A DNA stretch of 51,081 nt from Bacteroidales bacterium (GCA_014800815.1 JAAVFI010000002.1:1-51081), one strand, 5' to 3'. Counted from the stretch's first letter, positions 25,316 to 35,417 are shown. A program made the numbers and translations. The notes: a model not told the origin generated them from the sequence alone.

Positions 25316-26110
25316 TTATTTCGATTGTTTATGATAGTCTGCAAAGGCATTGAGCAGCGCCTCCGCACATTTTTGACGGCCGCGTTCGCTACCGAGAAAC
25401 TTTTCTGCCTCGGCATTGCATATGAAATCCAGTTCGACCAGAACGGAAGGCATCTTCGTAGCCCACAGCACAAGGAAACCGGCTTGAAGAACGCCCTTGT
25501 CGGTGCGTCCGGCTGTAGTCACGAGCTCGTTCTGCACGAGCGATGCGAAGCCCACGCTCTGCGCCATAGCATGGTTCTGACCAAGTTCGAAGATGATATA
25601 TGACTCCGATGAGTTGGGGTCGAAACCTTGATATGTCTCCGAGAAATCTTCCTCAAGTTCGATTACGGCATTCTCACGCATTGCCACCGAAAGGTTAGCC
25701 TCGCTCTTGTGCAGACCTACCGTATATACCGAAGCTCCGTGAATATTCGCACGGTTCTTATTTTTGTAGTCTACGGAATTGACATGAATCGACACAAAGA
25801 GGTCGCCCTCGGCCTTGTTGGCAATTTTGGCTCTGTCGCCCAGCGGCACAAATACATCCGTATCGCGAGTCATCACGGTAGTGACGCTGTCGCCGAACTG
25901 CGTATTGACGAGATTTCGGAATCTTCGGGCCACATCGAGCGTTATATTTTTCTCATATTCCGTCTTGCCGCGACAGCCGAAGTCCTTACCTCCGTGGCCG
26001 GCATCTATAACGAGAGTAAAGGGTTTGTCGGAGGGTTGCGCGGCCGATCCGCCCGGCAAAATTGCCGAGGCAGACAGCAGAATTATTGATATGAGAGTGC
26101 GTATGTGCAT
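25316..26110 (-). CDS. N-acetylmuramoyl-L-alanine amidase (Amidase_3)
   Basis: The 264-residue protein has a signal peptide (MHIRTLISIILLSASAILPGGSA) and a single amidase_3 domain. Zinc ligands are in VIDAGHGGKDFG (His), the first-strand glutamate in EYEKNITLDVARRF, and SIHVNSVD (His); the catalytic glutamate is in VLVELDFICN. It cuts the bond between MurNAc and the stem peptide during daughter-cell separation. It heads a pair with the MCE gene; a TAnnTTTG element lies only 9 bases upstream of the start codon, which would make the leader very short. Confidence 0.92.
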   Translation of the reverse strand: MHIRTLISIILLSASAILPGGSAAQPSDKPFTLVIDAGHGGKDFGCRGKTEYEKNITLDVARRFRNLVNTQFGDSVTTVMTRDTDVFVPLGDRAKIANKAEGDLFVSIHVNSVDYKNKNRANIHGASVYTVGLHKSEANLSVAMRENAVIELEEDFSETYQGFDPNSSESYIIFELGQNHAMAQSVGFASLVQNELVTTAGRTDKGVLQAGFLVLWATKMPSVLVELDFICNAEAEKFLGSERGRQKCAEALLNAFADYHKQSK

Positions 26111-26118
26111 AAGCGTTG

Positions 26119-26126
26119 CAAAATTA
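26119..26126 (-). promoter_or_regulatory. -7 element for the amidase-MCE pair
   Basis: Minus-strand TAATTTTG, an exact TAnnTTTG match. The predicted start of transcription falls within a few bases of the amidase ATG, so the mRNA would be nearly leaderless if this is the promoter used. Confidence 0.5.
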
Positions 26127-26181
26127 CTATATTTTTTGACGACTTAATTGGTCATAAAGGCGAAAAATATAGCCTTATACC

Positions 26182-27759
26182 TCAATTTTTAGTTGTCACC
26201 ATAGTATTTGCCACTGCATTTGCGCATGCGATACCGTCCATCGCCGCCGAAACGATGCCTCCGGCATAGCCTGCACCTTCGCCGCAGGGGTAGAGGCCGG
26301 GCACCGATATGTGCTGCAAAGTTTCGTTGTCGCGAGGGATGCGCACAGGCGATGACGTACGGGTTTCGTCGCCGATGAGTACCGCTTCGGAGGAGAGGAA
26401 TCCGCGCTGCTTGTTGTTGAACTGACGGAAGCCTTCACGAAGTCTGCGGGCGATACTGTCGGGCAGAAGCTCGTCGATACGTCGGCTGAGAAGGCCGGGA
26501 GGATAGGACGAACGGGGAAGATCGGACGAGAGTCGACCCTCCACAAAGTCGGTCATGCGCTGAGCCGGAGCCTGCTGTGTCTCACCTGCGGCTTCAAAGA
26601 ACCGACGCTCGATTTCCTCCTGAAACTTCATTACTTTAAGTGCATTGTCGCCTTCTTCGGGGTCAGGAATATCTTCGGGGAGAACTTCCACCACCATGCC
26701 GGAGTTGGCCCATTTGGTGCCGCGGTTGGCCGGCGACATGCCGTTGACCACGAGCTGACCGGGAGCGCTCGCTGCGGGGATGATGTATCCGCCCGGGCAC
26801 ATGCAGAATGAGTAAACGGCTCTGTCGTCAACGCGGGTAAGCATGCTGTATTCTGCCGCCGGCAGATATTTTCCACGTCCTTTGGGAGAGTGATACTGCA
26901 GGCAGTCGATAAGGTGCTGAGGGTGCTCGAGGCGCACTCCCACAGCAATACCCTTAGGTTGAAGTTTTATGCCGGAGTCGTGGAGGAATCGGTACACATC
27001 GCGCGCCGAGTGGCCTGTTGCAAGTATCACAGGGCCGTACCACTCTTTGGAAGTCGAGTCTACGGCGCCTGTCACAGCTCCTTCGGCATCGGTAAGCAGC
27101 CCTGTTACTTTAGTGCCGAAGTGCACCTCTCCGCCCGAGGCCAGGATAGTCTCGCGCATTGCTTTGATGACGGAGGGCAGGCGGTCGGTACCAATGTGCG
27201 GGTGTGCGTCAATAAGAATCTCGGGTTGTGCGCCATGCTGCACGAAGATATTGAGCACCTTGTCTACCGACCCTCTTTTCTTGCTTCGGGTGTATAACTT
27301 GCCGTCGGAGTATGCACCGGCTCCGCCTTCGCCAAAACAATAGTTTGAATCGGGGTCGACAGTACCTGTACGGTTGATAGCCACCATATCGGCGCGGCGT
27401 GAGTCTACATCCTTACCTCGCTCGAGAACGATAGGCTTGATGCCGAGCTCTATAAGTTCGAGAGCCGCAAAGAGGCCGGCTGGGCCTGCACCAATTATTA
27501 TACATGCAGGTTTGTCGCTGACATCAGGGTAATTTATGGTGACAGGTTCGAGCAGAGATTTGTCCACGGTGTCGATGTGCACCTCAACCGTAAGATTTAT
27601 CATCACACGGCGCTGTCGGGCATCAATGGAGCGTTTGCGTATTACGGTCTGCACGATTCGTGCAGGATTTATGCGTAGCGAGGCCGCACATTCTTTTAAA
27701 ATTTTGGCGGAATCTGCGGCGACTTCCGGACTTACTCTGATATTAACTTTTTCAACCAT
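26182..27759 (-). CDS. FAD-dependent oxidoreductase (COG2509-type, uncharacterised)
   Basis: The 525-residue protein starts with a small N-terminal domain (about 1-80, RVSPEVAADSAKILKECAASL and KRSIDARQRRVMINLTVEV) followed by a flavin-binding Rossmann fold with IIIGAGPAGLFAALELI (GxGxxG) and VLERG. Later segments include NYCFGEGGAGAYSDGKLYTR, LATGHSARDVYRFL, EYSMLTRVDDRAVYSFCMCPGGYIIPA and the C-terminal GEGAGYAGGIVSAAMDGI. This matches the large family of NAD(P)/FAD-dependent oxidoreductases annotated as uncharacterised FAD-dependent dehydrogenases; the substrate is unknown. Its start overlaps the MATE gene stop by eight bases. Confidence 0.9.
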   Translation of the reverse strand: MVEKVNIRVSPEVAADSAKILKECAASLRINPARIVQTVIRKRSIDARQRRVMINLTVEVHIDTVDKSLLEPVTINYPDVSDKPACIIIGAGPAGLFAALELIELGIKPIVLERGKDVDSRRADMVAINRTGTVDPDSNYCFGEGGAGAYSDGKLYTRSKKRGSVDKVLNIFVQHGAQPEILIDAHPHIGTDRLPSVIKAMRETILASGGEVHFGTKVTGLLTDAEGAVTGAVDSTSKEWYGPVILATGHSARDVYRFLHDSGIKLQPKGIAVGVRLEHPQHLIDCLQYHSPKGRGKYLPAAEYSMLTRVDDRAVYSFCMCPGGYIIPAASAPGQLVVNGMSPANRGTKWANSGMVVEVLPEDIPDPEEGDNALKVMKFQEEIERRFFEAAGETQQAPAQRMTDFVEGRLSSDLPRSSYPPGLLSRRIDELLPDSIARRLREGFRQFNNKQRGFLSSEAVLIGDETRTSSPVRIPRDNETLQHISVPGLYPCGEGAGYAGGIVSAAMDGIACANAVANTMVTTKN

Positions 27760-29155
27760 TGTGAGTTTTAGAATTCTGAAGTGTACGACCTATGCGTCTG
27801 TTCATGATAGTGACGGTAGTTACTGCAAGGACAAAGGCAATAAAGTCGCTTGTGCACATGGAGATCCACACACCGTCGACTCCGAGTCGGGGCGGCAATA
27901 TCCACAGCAGCGGTACAAGAAATATCAACTGGCGGGTGAGGGAGAGGAATATGGAGAGTTTGGGTTTTCCGATAGACTGGAAATAATTCTGAATAACAAT
28001 TTGCGCTCCCACAACGGGATAGAACATAAAGTATATGCGGAATCCGTCGCGGGCTATCTTCACCATGTGTCCGTCTGTGGTAAACATGCCGCTGATAGTG
28101 TCGGGAATAGTCTCGGTGAGTATAAAGCCTATAGAAGCTATGGCAGTGGCAATCCATATACCGCGCATGAGAGTCTGCTTTACTCGCTCCCAGTTTGCCG
28201 CACCAAAGTTGTAGCCGAGTATAGGCTGCATACCTTGAGTGATGCCGAAGATTATCATCACGAAGAATGTGGTTGTGCGGTTGACTATACCGTAAGCCCC
28301 CACGGCGAGGTTGCCGTCGGCGCCTGCACTCTCAAGAAGGGCTTTGTTTATGAATACCACCACGAGGCATGCGCAGCAGTTCATAAGGAAAGGCGAGAGG
28401 CCGATGCTGTATATTTTGCGGATAAGTGAAGGCGAGAATTTCCAGCACTCCTTAGCGAAATGTATAAAACTATTCTTGGAGGTGAAGTGCTTGAGTACCC
28501 ATATAAATGCCGTGAACTGGCCGCAGACAGTTGCAGCCGCAGCGCCGCGTATGCCCCAGCCCAATACAAAAATGAGTATCGGTGCCACTATCACGTTGAC
28601 GCCTACCGAAAGCAGTGCCGATACCATGGCTTTCTTTGGATAACCTGTGGCTCGCATGAGGTTGTTGAGCCCGAGGAACACATAAGTAATAGGTGTCCCG
28701 AGCAGGATTATCGTCATGAATTCATGGGCGTAGGGCAGTGTCTCGGGGGTCGCTCCGAATAGTATGAGGATATCATCGAGGAATACCAGCCCGATAGTCA
28801 TGATTGCTACAGCATGGACGAGGCAGAGCAGTGTAACGTTGCCCACAACTCTCGATGCCTTCAGCGTATCACGCTGGCCTAAGAGGATTGAGGTGATAGC
28901 CGCACCACCCGCCGCGACGAGCACACAGAAAGCTACGACAAGGTTCATCAGCGGGAAAGTAATGGCGAGGCCTGTAATAGCCATTGCACCTACTCCGCGA
29001 CCGATGAAAATACTGTCGACTATATTGTATAGCGATGTTGCGAGGCTCGCTATAATTGCCGGAAGCGAATATTGGAGCAGGAGACTGCCGATACTCGCCG
29101 TTCCGAGCGATGTGGGCGAGGATTTTGCCGATGTAGCTTTGATATCTGGTGCCAA
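27752..29155 (-). CDS. MATE-family multidrug efflux transporter
   Basis: The 467-residue protein has about twelve membrane helices in two six-helix halves, with MATE signatures: LPAIIASLATSLYNIVDSIFIGRGVG in the first helix pair, PLMNLVVAFCVLVAAGGAAITSILLGQ, and in the second half GITQGMQPILGYNFGAANWERV. It exports cationic or other drugs with sodium or proton. It precedes and overlaps the FAD oxidoreductase gene, so the two are co-expressed. The upstream region holds a nested palindrome. Confidence 0.92.
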   Translation of the reverse strand: MAPDIKATSAKSSPTSLGTASIGSLLLQYSLPAIIASLATSLYNIVDSIFIGRGVGAMAITGLAITFPLMNLVVAFCVLVAAGGAAITSILLGQRDTLKASRVVGNVTLLCLVHAVAIMTIGLVFLDDILILFGATPETLPYAHEFMTIILLGTPITYVFLGLNNLMRATGYPKKAMVSALLSVGVNVIVAPILIFVLGWGIRGAAAATVCGQFTAFIWVLKHFTSKNSFIHFAKECWKFSPSLIRKIYSIGLSPFLMNCCACLVVVFINKALLESAGADGNLAVGAYGIVNRTTTFFVMIIFGITQGMQPILGYNFGAANWERVKQTLMRGIWIATAIASIGFILTETIPDTISGMFTTDGHMVKIARDGFRIYFMFYPVVGAQIVIQNYFQSIGKPKLSIFLSLTRQLIFLVPLLWILPPRLGVDGVWISMCTSDFIAFVLAVTTVTIMNRRIGRTLQNSKTHNG

Positions 29156-29180
29156 GGTGATGAATTATTAGAGATTGGAA

Positions 29181-29234
29181 GTTCTTAATATGACTGATTT
29201 AATAACAATTATTAATGCAATTTAGATTAAGAAC
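29181..29234. repeat. nested palindrome upstream of the MATE gene and downstream of sdaA
   Basis: Outer arms GTTCTTAAT (29181-29189) and ATTAAGAAC (29226-29234) are perfect complements. Between them TTAATAA (29199-29205) and TTATTAA (29209-29215) form a second perfect stem with a three-base loop. It could be the sdaA terminator (no long T-run) or an operator for MATE. Confidence 0.55.
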
Positions 29235-29242
29235 GCTTCACT

Positions 29243-30439
29243 TTATTTTATCACCGCCAATCCGCCGAGGGCAGTTTCCTTATACAGTGAGGGTATGTCG
29301 TGCCCTGTCTGTTTCATCACCTCTACGATTCTGTCGAAGTCAACGGAGTGTTTTCCGTCGGAGAATGCGGCATACAGATTGGCATCGAGAGCTCGGGCGG
29401 CGGCATATGCGTTTCGCTCGATGCAGGGTATCTGCACAAGGCCGCATACGGGGTCGCAGGTGAGTCCGAGGTGGTGCTCGAGTCCCATTTCGGCGGAGTA
29501 TTCAATCTGTGCGGGTGTGCCGCCGAACAGTTGTGAAGCGGCGGCAGCCGCCATTGCACAGGCAACGCCGACTTCGCCCTGACAGCCGACTTCCGCGCCT
29601 GAAACAGAGGCGTTATACTTCACCACATTGCCAAAAAGTCCGGCAGTGGCAAGCGCACGGAGAATACGCTTTTCGCTGAAGCCCTTTGAGTGATGCAGAT
29701 GATATAGTACGGCAGGAACTATACCGCAGCTGCCGCATGTAGGAGCGGTAACGATTTCGCCACCGGCTGCATTTTCTTCCGATACGGCCAGTGCGTAGGC
29801 GTAGACAAGGCCTCGGCTCTTCAAGGATGTGGCATACCCTTCGGCATGGACGTAGTAGCTCACTGCCTTACGACGCACACCAAGCCCTCCGGGAAGAACT
29901 CCTTCTGCCTCGATGCCTCGCTTAACTGCTCTCTGCATCACATCCCACACCTGAGCGAGATAGTCCCAGATCTCGGGACCTTCACATCGCTCTACATATT
30001 CCCAGTAGCTCGTGCCTTCTCGCTCGCAAAGAGCCTGTATATCTTTAATCTTTGTCAGCGGATAAATCGAGGGGCCGGAGGTGCGGCATTGGCCTTCTTC
30101 TACAATGTCGCCGCCGCCTACCGAATATACGGTCCATGTATCCAATTCCTTTCCTTCTGAATCGAAAGCTTTGAATGTCATGCCGTTGGTGTGAAACGGC
30201 AGAACTGTATCGGGTTTCCATACAATTTCTGTAGTGCACTGAGGCGTAAGCACCTCGAGAATGGCCTGGTCGGTAAGGTGACCGCGTCCGGTAGCGGCAA
30301 GGGCGCCGTATAGCGTCACTTCGATGCGTGACGCACCCTTGGCTCTGTTACCGAAGATTTCGGCAGCCTTGCGCGGTCCCATGGTATGCGAACTTGACGG
30401 GCCGTTACCTATTTTATATAGTTGACGAATTGATTCCAT
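29243..30439 (-). CDS. sdaA: L-serine ammonia-lyase, iron-sulfur type, single chain
   Basis: The 398-residue enzyme deaminates L-serine to pyruvate and ammonia. The beta part is N-terminal (KIGNGPSSSHTMGPRKAAEIF) and the alpha part C-terminal, fused in one chain. The [4Fe-4S] ligand cysteines are in APTCGSCGIVPAV, the LTCDPVCGL segment and VQIPCIERN; the SAEMGLEHHLG segment is also typical. It starts 29 bases after nfo stops and is probably on the same transcript. Confidence 0.95.
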   Translation of the reverse strand: MESIRQLYKIGNGPSSSHTMGPRKAAEIFGNRAKGASRIEVTLYGALAATGRGHLTDQAILEVLTPQCTTEIVWKPDTVLPFHTNGMTFKAFDSEGKELDTWTVYSVGGGDIVEEGQCRTSGPSIYPLTKIKDIQALCEREGTSYWEYVERCEGPEIWDYLAQVWDVMQRAVKRGIEAEGVLPGGLGVRRKAVSYYVHAEGYATSLKSRGLVYAYALAVSEENAAGGEIVTAPTCGSCGIVPAVLYHLHHSKGFSEKRILRALATAGLFGNVVKYNASVSGAEVGCQGEVGVACAMAAAAASQLFGGTPAQIEYSAEMGLEHHLGLTCDPVCGLVQIPCIERNAYAAARALDANLYAAFSDGKHSVDFDRIVEVMKQTGHDIPSLYKETALGGLAVIK

Positions 30440-30468
30440 AGTGTTGTTATGTATCGTTGGAAGTTGCT

Positions 30469-31317
30469 CTACGATTCTCCTGCGAGTGTGCGCAACTTAT
30501 ATATTTCTTCCGGCCATAGAGAAGGGTCGGGTGTTTCGAGAATCATCGGAATGCCGTCGAATCGCGGATCCTTCATAAGCCGTTTGAAAAAATCAAAACC
30601 TATAGTTCCTGCGCCGATAGAAGCGTGGCGGTCGATGCGCGAACCTGTCGGACGCACTGCGTCGTTGAGATGCATGCCTTTGAGATATGCAAAACCTACA
30701 ATGCGGTCAAACGCATCCCATACTTCATCGTATGACTCACTCGTCGACCATTCATAGCCTGCAGCAGAGGCATGGCAGGTGTCTATACATACACCCACGC
30801 GTGTCTTGTCCTCGACACATTCAATAATTCTTGCGAGTTGCTCGAAAGAATATCCGATATTCGAACCCTGTCCGGCCGTATTCTCTATTACAGCCGTCAC
30901 TCCTTCGGTACGCTCAAGAGCATAGTTTATAGATGCGCCTACGAGTTCGAGGCTCGCTTCCTCATCCATCTTCTTGAGGTGTGCGCCGGGGTGAAAGTTG
31001 AGCAGTGTTACGCCGAGCTGATTGCACCGCTTCATTTCATCAACAAACGTGCGCCGGGAAAGTGCGAGTTTGCGTGCTTCGGGCGAACAGAGATTCACCG
31101 TAAAAGCAGAGTGCGGCAGCATTTGGTCCGAAGTAAATCCGTATTCGGCACAGAGTCGGCGGAAACGTTCTACATCCGCCTCATCGTAGGCGGGATAGTT
31201 CCAACGCTGAGGGTCGATGAGATTGAATGCGAAGGCATTGGCACCCAAGCGATGCGCTTCTTCGGGGGCATCGCTTACAAGAGGGAGAGAGGCTACGTGA
31301 GCACCAATATATTTCAT
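30469..31317 (-). CDS. nfo: endonuclease IV (apurinic/apyrimidinic endonuclease)
   Basis: The 282-residue protein matches endonuclease IV: IGAHVASL at the start, LNFHPGAHLK, VIENTAGQGSNIGY, GVCIDTCHASAAGYEW, HLNDAVRPTGSRIDRHASIGAGTIG and MILETPDP carry the trinuclear-zinc ligands (His, Glu, Asp). It nicks DNA 5' of abasic sites in base excision repair. It heads the nfo-sdaA pair behind a very good promoter. Confidence 0.96.
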   Translation of the reverse strand: MKYIGAHVASLPLVSDAPEEAHRLGANAFAFNLIDPQRWNYPAYDEADVERFRRLCAEYGFTSDQMLPHSAFTVNLCSPEARKLALSRRTFVDEMKRCNQLGVTLLNFHPGAHLKKMDEEASLELVGASINYALERTEGVTAVIENTAGQGSNIGYSFEQLARIIECVEDKTRVGVCIDTCHASAAGYEWSTSESYDEVWDAFDRIVGFAYLKGMHLNDAVRPTGSRIDRHASIGAGTIGFDFFKRLMKDPRFDGIPMILETPDPSLWPEEIYKLRTLAGES

Positions 31318-31363
31318 TTTAATTAAGAAAGTCTTAAGTAAGTCTTGTAAATCTAATTTACTA

Positions 31364-31394
31364 CAAAAGTACTAAAAAAAAGGTGATAAGCAAA
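31364..31394 (-). promoter_or_regulatory. Bacteroidota promoter for nfo-sdaA
   Basis: Minus-strand -7 TACTTTTG at 31364-31371 and -33 TTTG at 31391-31394 with a 19-base spacer. The leader to the nfo ATG would be about 40 bases. Confidence 0.75.
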
Positions 31395-31420
31395 ATTTAC
31401 ATAAAAACACCCGCCTAATA

Positions 31421-31460
31421 AAAAATGCGGATACTCCGGGTTCGAAGCATCCGCATTTTT
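31421..31460. terminator. terminator after the gyrA-TPR unit
   Basis: AAAAATGCGGAT (31421-31432) and ATCCGCATTTTT (31449-31460) are perfect twelve-base complements with a 16-base loop; A-runs and T-runs on both sides make it work in both directions. It lies 18 bases downstream of the TPR gene stop. Confidence 0.9.
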
Positions 31461-31478
31461 TATAGTTGGATTATTCAA

Positions 31479-32708
31479 TCAATATTGCATACGCTTGCGT
31501 ACGTCGTTGAGCATCTTTTCGTCGTTGAGGTTGTAGTAAACGCTCTCAAGGAGACGGAGGATGTCGGTATTGTCTGCGTCGAGTTTGTAAGCGCCTTCGA
31601 GCACTGTAGCTGCCTCGTTGAGGAGGGGAGCTACCTTTTCAGAGTAGTACTTGTCGTACTCAGACTGAAGGGTGGGAGCAGAGTCGAGGAGGTTGAATGC
31701 CTCGCTGCAGATCATACGGCCATAGTAGAAGTTTGCCTGAGCGTTTTCAGCATCAAGACGAACTGCATTTTCGTAAGAATCTTTAGCTGCAGAGTTGTTG
31801 TTGACGTTCTCGTAGAGCACGCCCTGTACAATGTAGTATTTAGCATTGTTGGGCTCCTGTGCGAGAGCTGCGTTGATGATATCAAAAGCCTTGTCGTAGT
31901 CCTTGGCCTGGAGATAGTAGTTTACGATTTCTGCCATATAAGCTGAATCTTCGCTACCGTAGAGGGGAACAGCGGCCTGAGCTATTGCGAGAACTTCTTC
32001 GTTGTTGCCGAGATTCTTGGCAACAGCAAGAGCGTTGTCGTAGATCTGCTTCTTGTCGTAGCCGAGTTTGATACCCTTGCGGAATGCGTCGAGAGCTGCC
32101 TGGTGGTTTTCAAGCTGCCATGCAGCGAGACCCTGGTTGTAAGCGATGTTTGCGAGAAGGCTGTCGGCGGGCATCACCTTGTTGGCATTGAGGAGCTTGG
32201 CAAGTTCTGCGTTCTGAGGGGCGTCGAGGTAGATTTCCCAGAGGTCGTAAGCACCCTGATAGTCGCGTTCGTTGTAGAGTTCTACACCGAAGTTGAGGTA
32301 GTCGTTGTAGTGACCGGCGAGAGTGTTGAGCATTTCTTTCGACTTCTTGGGTTTGATTTTACCCTTTGCATCGGGAATTGAGTCGAGGGGGAATGCTTTG
32401 CCGAAGTATGTATAACCGTCAAGAAGGAGGTGACCCATAGTGGTCTTGCCGTTCTCGGGGAGCTTGTTGAACTGGAGAAGGCCGAGCATATGGTCGTATT
32501 CCTTGAATGCAGAAGCACCGGGAATATACCAGGTATTTACATCGCCGGAAGTTTCAGGGTTGGTGAAAGCCGGAGTGATGATTTCTACTACTTTAGAGGT
32601 CTTTTCACCGTTCTTCATGGCACGTTCTGCTTCCTTTACTACCGAAAGCTGAGCGTTGGCGCCGAGGAAAGTGGCTACGGCGAGAGCCAGTAGACAGATT
32701 TTCTTCAT
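31479..32708 (-). CDS. secreted tetratricopeptide repeat protein downstream of gyrA
   Basis: The 409-residue protein starts with a signal peptide (MKKICLLALAVATFLGANA), so it is periplasmic or outer-membrane associated. It contains several TPR units, clearest at about 200-235 (NIAYNQGLAAWQLENHQAALDAF), 265-320 (YYLQAKDYDKAFDIINAALA; YYIVQGVLYENVNNNSAAKDSYENAVRL). The function is unknown; partners cannot be told. It is 44 bases after gyrA without a visible terminator, an arrangement frequent in Bacteroidales. Confidence 0.85.
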   Translation of the reverse strand: MKKICLLALAVATFLGANAQLSVVKEAERAMKNGEKTSKVVEIITPAFTNPETSGDVNTWYIPGASAFKEYDHMLGLLQFNKLPENGKTTMGHLLLDGYTYFGKAFPLDSIPDAKGKIKPKKSKEMLNTLAGHYNDYLNFGVELYNERDYQGAYDLWEIYLDAPQNAELAKLLNANKVMPADSLLANIAYNQGLAAWQLENHQAALDAFRKGIKLGYDKKQIYDNALAVAKNLGNNEEVLAIAQAAVPLYGSEDSAYMAEIVNYYLQAKDYDKAFDIINAALAQEPNNAKYYIVQGVLYENVNNNSAAKDSYENAVRLDAENAQANFYYGRMICSEAFNLLDSAPTLQSEYDKYYSEKVAPLLNEAATVLEGAYKLDADNTDILRLLESVYYNLNDEKMLNDVRKRMQY

Positions 32709-32752
32709 CGTGAATTATGTTATAAGTTGATTTAGGTTGATTATTCTATTGA

Positions 32753-35332
32753 TTATTCGTCGCTCTCGGCAGTCTCTTCAGCTTCGTCGATTTCGATTTC
32801 GTCTATTTCAACTTCTGCTTCGTCGGCTGCGCTGAGGTCGGGAAGTTCCTCTGCATCGGGAGCTATCTGGATTGTTTCTTCTTCGGGGTCGGCATCGACG
32901 CAGCATACAGATGCAATATTGTCGTTTCGCTTCTCGAGGTTGATGATGCGTACACCCTGTGTGAGACGACCCATGATACGGATATCGGCTACATGTACGC
33001 GAAGAACAATGCCCGAACGGTTGATGATTACGAGGTCGTTGTCATCGTTTACCGACTTGAAGGCTACGAGTGAACCGGTCTTGTCGGTGATGTTCATTGT
33101 CTTCACACCACGGGCGCCGCGACGTGTCAGGCGGTAGCCGTCGAGGAGCGAACGCTTGCCGAAGCCCTTCTGCGAAAGAACGAGTACAGAGTTCTCGGTA
33201 TCTTCGGGCATCACAACGAGTCCGACTACGGCATCGTCGCCGGTTTCATCGAGCTTCATACCGCGTACGCCGGAGCTTACGCGACCCATAGCGCGGAGAT
33301 CGCTCTCGTGGAAGCGGATTGCACGGCCATGACGGTTAGCCATGAGTATCTCGCTGTTGCCGTCGGTGAGTTCTACGCCGACAAGTGTATCGCCTTCGCG
33401 GATAAGGATTGCTTTCTTACCCTTGGCCATAACGCGTGCATATTCGCTGAGCACGGTCTTCTTGATAAGACCGTTGGCGGTGGCGAATACGAGATAGTGG
33501 CTCGAGGTATATTCGGGATCGTCCAGACTCTTGCAACGGATGAAGGCATTTACACGGTCGCCCGGCTCGATATTGAGGAGGTTCTGGAGAGCACGACCCT
33601 TGTTCTGCTTGGTACCTTCGGGGAGCTCGTACACCTTTAATTTATATACAAGGCCGCGATCGGTGAAGAAGAGCATGGTGTTGTGCATCGAAGCGGTGTA
33701 GATGTGCTCGATGAAGTCCTTGTCGCGTGTCACGGAGCCGCGGGCACCCATGCCGCCACGGTTCTGAGCACGGAATTCGGCAAGAGGAGTAGCCTTGATG
33801 TAGCCGAGGTGAGAAATGGTGATAATCATTTCTTCGTCGGCAACGAAGTCTTCTTCGTTGAATTCGCCTGCGGTGTATTTGATTTTGGTACGGCGGGCAT
33901 CGCCGAATTTTTCCTTCACTTCGCGGAGCTCTTCCTCGATTAGGTTGCGGAGCACGTTCTCGTCGCGGAGGATGAGTTCGAGTTCGGCAATACGCTTGTG
34001 GATTTCGTCGATGTCGTGGCGGAGCTCGTCAACGGCGAGGTTGGTGAGCGCACGCAGACGCATATCTACGATTGCCTGTGTCTGTGCTTCAGAGAGACCG
34101 AAGCGCTCGGCAAGACGTGTGCGGGCTTCTTCGGTAGTCTTCGAACCGCGGATGATAGCGATAACTTCGTCGATGTTCTGAACCGCAATCATGAGGCCCT
34201 CGAGGATGTGGGCTTTCTCACGAGCCTTACGGAGCTCGAACTGTGTACGGCGTGTCACCACTTCGCGACGGTGTTCGTTGAAGGCCTGAAGAATTTCTTT
34301 CAGGTTGAGAGTGCGGGGACGACCGTTGACAAGCGCAACGTTGTTCACCGCAAACGACGATTGCATTGCGGTAAGTTTGTAGAGCTTGTTGAGCACCACA
34401 TTGGCGTTGGCATCACTCTTGAGGGTGACAACGATACGCATACCGTCGCGGTCAGATTCGTCGTTTACGTTCGCGATACCGTCGATTTTCTTATTGATAA
34501 CGAGGTCGGCGATGCTCTTGATGAGTTCCGCACGGTTTACACCGTAAGGAATTTCGGTAACAACGATGAGTTCGTGGTCGTGCTTCTGCTCGATTTCGGC
34601 CTTTGCTCGGATTACCACGCGGCCGCGGCCTGTCTCATAGGCTTCGCGCACACCTTCGTAGCCGTAGATGATACCGCCGGTGGGGAAGTCGGGAGCAAGA
34701 ATAATCTTTGAGAGTTCGGCGATAGTGAGGTCGGGGTTCTCGAGCAGGGCGATACATGCGTCGATACTTTCGCCGAGGTTGTGAGGAGGCATGTTGGTAG
34801 CCATACCTACCGCGATACCCGACGCACCGTTTACGAGGAGGTTGGGGAAGCGGGTGGGCAGAACTACAGGCTCCTTGCGGGAGTTGTCGTAGTTGGGCTG
34901 GAAGTCTACAGTCTCGGCATCGATATCGCGGAGCATCTCTTCACCGAGAGGATCGAGACGTACCTCGGTATAACGCATAGCTGCGGGAGAGTCACCGTCG
35001 ATAGAACCGAAGTTGCCGTGTCCGTCGATAAGAGTATGGCGGAGCGACCACGACTGTGCCATACGGCATACGGTGCCGTAGATCGAGGAGTCGCCGTGCG
35101 GGTGGTACTTACCCATAACTTCTCCGACGCAGTTTGCCGACTTCTTGTGAGGTTTATTACTTGTATTACCCATTTCGTTCATGCCGAAAAGCACACGACG
35201 GTGAACGGGTTTCATGCCATCTCGTACGTCTGGCAGGGCGCGCGACACAATCACCGACATTGAGTAGTCGATGTATGCCGTCTTCATTTCATTTTCAATG
35301 TTGATCTTAAATATGCGATCTTCTTCAAACAT
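32753..35332 (-). CDS. gyrA: DNA gyrase subunit A
   Basis: The frame is open to 35494, but the ATG at 35332 ([17 protein letters not shown]) matches where Bacteroidales GyrA begins, giving 859 residues. The catalytic Tyr121 is in AAMRYTE, and the GyrA box is QNRGGMG. The C-terminal beta-pinwheel ends in a long acidic tail (many Glu/Asp from about 815). The quinolone-determining region reads [17 protein letters not shown] with Ser82 kept and Gly at 86. With GyrB it adds negative supercoils to DNA. A promoter element lies at 35418-35425; clpC is divergent. Confidence 0.97.
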   Translation of the reverse strand: MFEEDRIFKINIENEMKTAYIDYSMSVIVSRALPDVRDGMKPVHRRVLFGMNEMGNTSNKPHKKSANCVGEVMGKYHPHGDSSIYGTVCRMAQSWSLRHTLIDGHGNFGSIDGDSPAAMRYTEVRLDPLGEEMLRDIDAETVDFQPNYDNSRKEPVVLPTRFPNLLVNGASGIAVGMATNMPPHNLGESIDACIALLENPDLTIAELSKIILAPDFPTGGIIYGYEGVREAYETGRGRVVIRAKAEIEQKHDHELIVVTEIPYGVNRAELIKSIADLVINKKIDGIANVNDESDRDGMRIVVTLKSDANANVVLNKLYKLTAMQSSFAVNNVALVNGRPRTLNLKEILQAFNEHRREVVTRRTQFELRKAREKAHILEGLMIAVQNIDEVIAIIRGSKTTEEARTRLAERFGLSEAQTQAIVDMRLRALTNLAVDELRHDIDEIHKRIAELELILRDENVLRNLIEEELREVKEKFGDARRTKIKYTAGEFNEEDFVADEEMIITISHLGYIKATPLAEFRAQNRGGMGARGSVTRDKDFIEHIYTASMHNTMLFFTDRGLVYKLKVYELPEGTKQNKGRALQNLLNIEPGDRVNAFIRCKSLDDPEYTSSHYLVFATANGLIKKTVLSEYARVMAKGKKAILIREGDTLVGVELTDGNSEILMANRHGRAIRFHESDLRAMGRVSSGVRGMKLDETGDDAVVGLVVMPEDTENSVLVLSQKGFGKRSLLDGYRLTRRGARGVKTMNITDKTGSLVAFKSVNDDNDLVIINRSGIVLRVHVADIRIMGRLTQGVRIINLEKRNDNIASVCCVDADPEEETIQIAPDAEELPDLSAADEAEVEIDEIEIDEAEETAESDE

Positions 35333-35417
35333 ACTGATATATATGTTAGTCAAGCGGATATCTCCCTCCAATGTTATCTTCGATACTATCGCAGGGAGCT
35401 TAACGCTAAATTTCATA

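Noticed and set aside
31433-31448. GGGTTCGAAGC, similar to a tRNA T-loop
   Set aside because: It is the loop of a terminator; no acceptor, D or anticodon arms surround it.
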